Positions 45,026 to 49,418 of a stretch of 49,418 nt of DNA are shown here, one piece after another; position 1 is the stretch's first letter, and every line of letters starts with the position of its first letter. The notes under the pieces were generated by a model, which was not told the DNA's origin, searched no databases, and saw only the letters and a list, made by a program, of their open reading frames with translations. The stretch is from NCBI GenBank assembly GCA_018242005.1, contig JAFECU010000273.1:1-49418 (forward strand), written 5' to 3'. The stretch is from Pseudomonadota bacterium. GTDB taxonomy: Bacteria; Pseudomonadota; Gammaproteobacteria; Burkholderiales; Burkholderiaceae_C. The position numbers and the translations under genes are program-made.

Positions 45026-46321
45026 TCAGGGTACGTCGCGGCGCGGCGAGCCCGTGAACAGCTGGCGCGGACGGCCGATCTTGTACTCGGGGTCGGCCAG
45101 CATCTCGTTGAGCTGGGCGATCCAGCCCACGGTGCGGGCCAGTGCGAAGATGCCGGTGAACAGGCTCACAGGGATGCCGATGGCGCGCTGCACGATGCCC
45201 GAGTAGAAGTCCACGTTCGGGTAGAGCTTGCGCTGCACGAAGTAGTCGTCCTCGAGGGCGATCTTCTCGACCTGCTTGGCCAGGGCGAACAGGGGGTCCT
45301 TTTCCAGGCCCAGCTCGGCCAGCACCTCGTTGCAGGTTTCCTGCATGAGCTTGGCGCGCGGGTCGTAGTTCTTGTAGACGCGGTGGCCAAAGCCCATGAG
45401 CTTGACGCCGCTGTTCTTGTCCTTGACCTGCTCCATGAATTCACCCACCTTGGCGATGCCGCCGTTGCGCTGGATGTCTTCGAGCATGTTCAGGCAGGCC
45501 TCGTTGGCGCCACCGTGGGCAGGGCCCCACAGGCAGGCGACGCCGGCGGCAATCGCGGCAAACGGGTTGGTGCCCGAGGAGCCGCACAGGCGCACGGTGG
45601 AGGTGGAGGCGTTCTGCTCGTGGTCGGCGTGCAGGATGAAGATGCGGTCCAGGGCCTTTTCCAGCACCGGGTTGACCTTGTAGTCCTCGCAAGGCGTGCC
45701 GAACATCATGCGCAGGAAGTTGCCGGCGTAGGACAGCTCGTTGCGCGGGTACATGAAGGGCTGGCCGACGCCATATTTGTAGGCCATGGCCACCAGCGTG
45801 GGCAGCTTGGAGATCAGACGGATGGCCGAAATCTCGCGGTGCTGCGGGTTGTTGATGTCGGTGCTGTCGTGATAGAAGGCCGACAGCGCGCCGATCAGGC
45901 CCGTGAGCACTGCCATGGGGTGCGCATCGCGGCGGAAACCACGCAGGAAGAACTGCATCTGCTCGTGCACCATGGTGTGCTTGAGCACCAGCTTGTGGAA
46001 GTCGTCGCGCTGGCCGTTTTGGGGCAGTTCGCCATTGAGCAGCAGGTAGCAGGTGTCGAGGTAATCGCACTTGGTGGCCAGCTGTTCGATGGGGTAGCCG
46101 CGGTACAGCAGTTCGCCCTTGTCACCGTCGATGTAGGTGATGGCCGACTGGCAGGATGCGGTGGACAGGAAGCCCGGGTCGTAGGTGAACATGCCCGTCT
46201 GGCCGTAGAGCTTGCGGATGTCGACCACATCCGGGCCAATGCTGCCCTGGTACACGGGAAGCTCGATGCTCGGGCTGCCGTTGCTGAACGATAGCGTCGC
46301 TTTGTTGTCTGCCAGTTTCAT
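45026..46321 (-). CDS. gltA: Citrate synthase (type II)
   Basis: 431 aa, the length of NADH-sensitive hexameric enzymes. It condenses oxaloacetate and acetyl-CoA. Active-site segments are [13 protein letters not shown] and [11 protein letters not shown] (catalytic His residues) and [14 protein letters not shown] (Asp in the following loop). An N-terminal beta domain ([22 protein letters not shown]) is typical of type II. It follows sdhE by 45 nt at the end of the sdhCDAB-sdhE-gltA block. Confidence 0.97.
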   Translation of the reverse strand: MKLADNKATLSFSNGSPSIELPVYQGSIGPDVVDIRKLYGQTGMFTYDPGFLSTASCQSAITYIDGDKGELLYRGYPIEQLATKCDYLDTCYLLLNGELPQNGQRDDFHKLVLKHTMVHEQMQFFLRGFRRDAHPMAVLTGLIGALSAFYHDSTDINNPQHREISAIRLISKLPTLVAMAYKYGVGQPFMYPRNELSYAGNFLRMMFGTPCEDYKVNPVLEKALDRIFILHADHEQNASTSTVRLCGSSGTNPFAAIAAGVACLWGPAHGGANEACLNMLEDIQRNGGIAKVGEFMEQVKDKNSGVKLMGFGHRVYKNYDPRAKLMQETCNEVLAELGLEKDPLFALAKQVEKIALEDDYFVQRKLYPNVDFYSGIVQRAIGIPVSLFTGIFALARTVGWIAQLNEMLADPEYKIGRPRQLFTGSPRRDVP

Positions 46322-46366
46322 TTCCAGTTTCCTTGGGTTGGTTGCTCAATGAGAGGGTGGCCTGCC

Positions 46367-46639
46367 TCAGCTGCGTTGGCGCATCAGCTCCAATACGGTC
46401 CTGACCTGGTCGGTGTCGAGTTCGCCTTCCGGATCCTTGCGCCGCAGCAGCAGGTCCAGCAGATCGTTGTCGGACAGGTTCATCAGATCGGTGACCGCAC
46501 GCCCCTGACCGATCGTCAGCCGCCTGCCATGGCGCTCAAAAAAGCGCTCGATGAACAAATCATTCTCGACCAGGCCGCGGCGGCTGCGCCAGCGCAGAAT
46601 GGCAACGTCGCGTTCATCGAGCAGTGCGTCTTCGGTCAT
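46367..46639 (-). CDS. sdhE: Succinate dehydrogenase flavinylation factor SdhE
   Basis: 90 aa, all helical. It promotes covalent attachment of FAD to SdhA. The RGxxE motif is present in WRSRRGLVENDLFIERF, and the C-terminal LLRRKDPEGELD fits the family. It sits between sdhB (31 nt) and gltA, a common place in betaproteobacteria. Confidence 0.94.
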   Translation of the reverse strand: MTEDALLDERDVAILRWRSRRGLVENDLFIERFFERHGRRLTIGQGRAVTDLMNLSDNDLLDLLLRRKDPEGELDTDQVRTVLELMRQRS

Positions 46640-46670
46640 GGTTCTTGTGGCTGGTAGGCGCCTGTCCCGG

Positions 46671-47375
46671 TCAGATGGCGCGGCGCACCATCAGCTCCTT
46701 GATCTTGCTGATGGCTGCTGCCGGCTTGAGGCCCTTGGGGCACACATCCACGCAGTTCATGATGGTGTGGCAGCGGAACAGGCGGTAGGGGTCTTCCAGG
46801 TTGTCGAGGCGCTCGCCCGTGGCCTGGTCGCGGCTGTCCGCGATGAAGCGGTAGGCCTGCAGGAGCCCTGCGGGGCCGACGAACTTGTCGGGGTTCCACC
46901 AGAAGCTGGGGCAGGCGGTGGAGCAGCTTGCGCACAGGATGCACTCGTACAGGCCGTCGAGCTCCTCGCGCTCCTCGGGCGACTGCAGGCGCTCCTTGGA
47001 CGGCGACGTGGGCGACTCGTTCTGCAGGTAGGGCTTGATCGAATGGTACTGGTCGAAGAACTGCGTCATGTCCACGATCAGGTCGCGGATCACCGGCAGG
47101 CCGGGCAGGGGCTTGAGCACGATGTCGCCTTGCAGCGTATTCATGTTGGTCAGGCAGGCCAGACCGTTCTTGCCGTTGATGTTCATGGCGTCCGAGCCGC
47201 ACACGCCTTCGCGGCAGGAGCGGCGGAACGACAGCGAAGGATCCTGCGCCTTGAGCTTGAGCAGGGCGTCCAGCAGCATGCGCTCGTGGCCGTCGAGCTC
47301 GACCTGCACGGTCTGCATGTAGGGCTTGGCGTCCTTGTCCGGGTCGTAGCGGTAGATCTTGAAGGTGCGTTGCAT
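46671..47375 (-). CDS. sdhB: Succinate dehydrogenase iron-sulfur subunit
   Basis: 234 aa. It carries the three Fe-S clusters that conduct electrons from SdhA to ubiquinone. 2Fe-2[13 protein letters not shown] ... GLAC; 4Fe-4[17 protein letters not shown]; 3Fe-4[16 protein letters not shown]. It starts 30 nt downstream of sdhA. Cytoplasmic face of complex II. Confidence 0.97.
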   Translation of the reverse strand: MQRTFKIYRYDPDKDAKPYMQTVQVELDGHERMLLDALLKLKAQDPSLSFRRSCREGVCGSDAMNINGKNGLACLTNMNTLQGDIVLKPLPGLPVIRDLIVDMTQFFDQYHSIKPYLQNESPTSPSKERLQSPEEREELDGLYECILCASCSTACPSFWWNPDKFVGPAGLLQAYRFIADSRDQATGERLDNLEDPYRLFRCHTIMNCVDVCPKGLKPAAAISKIKELMVRRAI

Positions 47376-47405
47376 GGTGTGTTTCTTTCGTGGGACTGCG
47401 CAGGC

Positions 47406-49211
47406 TTAGAACGTGCGAACCTTCGGGGGAATGCTGTCCACCGTCAAAGGCTTCATGGTCACCGGCTTGTAGGTCAGGCTGTTGGTCTGGCTGTGCCACA
47501 GCGTGTGCTTGAGCCAGTTCACGTCGTCGCGGCCCAGCGGCGCCGTGGGGTGGTCGGCAGGGTGCTCATAGTCGTCCACGGTGTGGGCGCCGCGGCATTC
47601 CCGGCGTGCAGCGGCCGAGACCATGGTGGCCTGCGCCACCTCGATCAGGTTGTCGACCTCCAGGGCCTCCATGCGGGCGGTGTTCCAGACCTTGGACTTG
47701 TCCTTGAGCGTCACCTTGTCCACCTTTTCGCGGATGGCGGCGATCTTGACCACGCCTTCGTCCATGCCCTTCTGCGTGCGGAACACGCCGGCGTGCTGCT
47801 GCATGGTGGAGCGGATTTCGCCGGCGAGGTCTTGCGCGTAGATGCCGTCCGTGGATTCTTCCAGGCGGTTCAGGCGAGCGAGCGTACGGTCGCTGGCGTC
47901 AGCGGGCACGGCCGGGTTGTCGTGTATGTTCTTCACCGTCTGCACGATGTGCTTGCCGGCGGACTTGCCGAACACCAGCAGGTCCAGCAGCGAGTTCGTG
48001 CCCAGGCGGTTGGCGCCATGCACCGAAACTGCAGCGCATTCGCCCACGGCGTACAGGCCCTTGACGACATTGTTCTTCTCGCCGTCCCAGGTGACGACCT
48101 GGCCGTGGATGTTGGTCGGGATGCCGCCCATCTGGTAGTGGATGGTAGGCACCACGGGGATCGGCTCCTTGGTGATGTCCACGTTGGCGAAGTTGTGGCC
48201 GATTTCTTCCACCGAGGGCAGGCGCTTCCTGATGGTGTCCGCGCCCAGATGGTCGAGCTTCATCAGGATGTAGTCCTTGTTCGGGCCGCAGCCACGGCCT
48301 TCCTTGATCTCCTGGTCCATGGAGCGCGAGACGAAGTCGCGCGGCGCCAGGTCCTTGAGCGTGGGCGCGTAGCGCTCCATGAAGCGTTCGCCATTGCTAT
48401 TCAAAAGAATAGCACCCTCGCCGCGGCAGCCTTCGGTCAGCAGCACGCCTGCGCCGGCCACGCCCGTGGGGTGGAACTGCCAGAACTCCAGGTCCTGCAG
48501 CGGGATGCCGGCGCGCGCCGCCATCCCCAGGCCGTCGCCGGTGTTGATGAAGGCGTTGGTGGAGGCGGCAAAGATGCGGCCGGCGCCGCCCGTGGCCAGC
48601 AGCACGGCCTTGGCGTGCAGCTCGTACAGGTCGCCGGTTTCGAGTTCCAGGGCGGTTACACCGACCACGTCGCCAGCTGCGTCGCGGATCAGATCCAGCG
48701 CCATCCACTCGACGAAGAAGTTGGTCTTGGATTCGACGTTCTTCTGGTACAGCGTGTGCAGCATGGCGTGGCCGGTGCGGTCGGCCGCGGCGCAGGCGCG
48801 CTGCACGGGCTTTTCGCCGTAGTTGGCGGTGTGGCCGCCGAACGGGCGCTGGTAGATGGTGCCGTCGGCATTGCGGTCGAACGGCATGCCGAAGTGTTCC
48901 AGCTCGATCACCACGTTGGGGGCCTCGCGGCACATGAATTCCACGGCGTCCTGGTCGGACAGCCAGTCGCCGCCCTTGATGGTGTCGTAGAAGTGGTAGT
49001 GCCAGTTGTCCTCGTTCATGTTGCCGAGCGAGGCGGACACGCCACCCTGGGCGGCCACGGTGTGCGAGCGGGTGGGGAAGACCTTGGTCAGGCAGGCGAC
49101 GGACAGGCCGGCGCGCGATAGTTCCAGCGAGGCACGCATGCCCGAGCCGCCGGCGCCGACGATGACGACATCGAACTTGCGGACGGCGATATCTTTTTTG
49201 GTGTAACTCAT
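47406..49211 (-). CDS. sdhA: Succinate dehydrogenase flavoprotein subunit
   Basis: 601 aa. It oxidises succinate to fumarate with a covalent FAD. Visible: FAD motif VVIVGAGGSGMRASLEL, the flavin-linked His in TRSHTVAAQGGVSASLGN, QFHPTG and EGCRGEGAILLNSNGERFM near the active site, and HGANRLGTNSLLDLLVFG. A perfect AT-rich hairpin (48395-48414) lies within the codons for AILLNS. It is followed by sdhB and preceded by sdhD with a 49-nt gap. Confidence 0.98.
   Translation of the reverse strand: MSYTKKDIAVRKFDVVIVGAGGSGMRASLELSRAGLSVACLTKVFPTRSHTVAAQGGVSASLGNMNEDNWHYHFYDTIKGGDWLSDQDAVEFMCREAPNVVIELEHFGMPFDRNADGTIYQRPFGGHTANYGEKPVQRACAAADRTGHAMLHTLYQKNVESKTNFFVEWMALDLIRDAAGDVVGVTALELETGDLYELHAKAVLLATGGAGRIFAASTNAFINTGDGLGMAARAGIPLQDLEFWQFHPTGVAGAGVLLTEGCRGEGAILLNSNGERFMERYAPTLKDLAPRDFVSRSMDQEIKEGRGCGPNKDYILMKLDHLGADTIRKRLPSVEEIGHNFANVDITKEPIPVVPTIHYQMGGIPTNIHGQVVTWDGEKNNVVKGLYAVGECAAVSVHGANRLGTNSLLDLLVFGKSAGKHIVQTVKNIHDNPAVPADASDRTLARLNRLEESTDGIYAQDLAGEIRSTMQQHAGVFRTQKGMDEGVVKIAAIREKVDKVTLKDKSKVWNTARMEALEVDNLIEVAQATMVSAAARRECRGAHTVDDYEHPADHPTAPLGRDDVNWLKHTLWHSQTNSLTYKPVTMKPLTVDSIPPKVRTF
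48395..48414. repeat. Perfect hairpin inside sdhA
   Basis: TGCTATTC-AAAA-GAATAGCA has 8-bp arms and a 4-nt loop, and is AT-rich in a GC-rich gene. Codons AIL-LNS in a conserved active-site region are spelled by it (GCT ATT CTT TTG AAT AGC), using codons that are rare elsewhere in the gene. Confidence 0.7.
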
Positions 49212-49260
49212 GGTCGTGGGTATTCGGTACGTGAGATTCTGATTTCAGTGAAAACGGGCA

Positions 49261-49418
49261 TCACAGGCGCCACAGCACCTGCACCGCCCAGCCGCCGCAG
49301 CTGATCAGCCAGATGGCGCTCACGGCCTGGATGATCAGGCGCAGGCCGGCGGGCTTGGCGTAGTCGTACCACACGCTGCACACGCCCACCCAGGCATGCC
49401 AGATCAGCGCCACGATGA
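49261..49418 (-). CDS. sdhD: Succinate dehydrogenase membrane anchor SdhD, 3' part
   Basis: The last 52 codons of a frame that continues beyond the window. The translated end, IWHAWVGVCSVWYDYAKPAG then LRLIIQAVSAIWLISC, is the conserved SdhD C-terminal region: the HAWxG segment, the VxxDY motif with the Asp-Tyr pair near the quinone site, and the last membrane helix. It lies 49 nt before sdhA, as expected in sdhCDAB. Confidence 0.9.
   Translation of the reverse strand, partial: IVALIWHAWVGVCSVWYDYAKPAGLRLIIQAVSAIWLISCGGWAVQVLWRL

Noticed and set aside
46551-49121. An 856-codon open frame antisense to sdhB and sdhA
   Set aside because: Shadow of two highly conserved genes; no ribosome site and shadow-type composition.

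Overview
This window comes from a high-GC betaproteobacterium, most likely a member of the Comamonadaceae (Acidovorax, Alicycliphilus, Diaphorobacter or Delftia type). The evidence is the hemCDXY block divergent from ppc, the sdhCDAB-sdhE-gltA block, short dispersed palindromes built on GATAGCTGCCAGCGCTT, and the protein sequences themselves. Most of the window is core chromosome. The only clear trace of an integrative island is a scar at a tRNA gene.

Layout. 0-4.2 kb: hemC-hemD-hemX-hemY (tetrapyrrole synthesis) on the minus strand, divergent from ppc (4.3-7.1 kb). 7.1-8.0 kb: the flagellar master regulator flhDC with no other flagellar gene nearby. 8.4-12.1 kb: a GNAT acetyltransferase, then an oxidative-stress/iron block (bacterioferritin, divergent ahpC-ahpF). 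12.2-13.1 kb: a small unknown protein, an integrase remnant and tRNA-Arg(TCT). 13.2-21.2 kb: an M14-type lipoprotein peptidase, the RNA helicase RhlE, EttA, a membrane-anchored TAXI-type binding protein and a P1-family peptidase. 21.2-26.4 kb: a metal-handling cluster (DUF411, cupredoxin, CopL-like protein, YitT-like membrane protein, DUF3703, P1B ATPase), with a divergent MerR regulator sharing a 39-bp control region. 26.5-29.0 kb: an Mla/Pqi-like lipid transport set (permease, MCE protein, lipoprotein) with no ATPase gene.

29.5-34.4 kb: an Lrp-type regulator convergent with lysP, then a three-gene ABC importer of the tryptophan/tyrosine (X4) family. 34.5-38.7 kb: ETF-ubiquinone oxidoreductase, a hotdog thioesterase and an EptA-like phosphoethanolamine transferase. 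38.8-41.7 kb: an AhpD-like protein and the glutathione-dependent formaldehyde pathway (fghA, adhC). 41.7-44.8 kb: a polar amino acid ABC importer. 45.0-49.4 kb: gltA, sdhE, sdhB, sdhA and the 3' end of sdhD, cut by the window edge.

The most unusual signals lie in repeats and regulation rather than in one new gene system. A dispersed palindromic repeat family has two copies inside genes: one encodes the hydrophobic core of the cupredoxin signal peptide, the other lies in frame in hemD. A separate MITE-like element with GGCTCAAG.AGCGAT ends supplies the last codons and the stop of the eptA-like gene and recurs after the Mla-like lipoprotein gene. An integrase N-terminal scar lies beside tRNA-Arg. 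The metal ATPase appears to be transcribed from a MerR-type promoter that would give a leaderless mRNA. The bacterioferritin has heme Met52 but lacks one ferroxidase glutamate.
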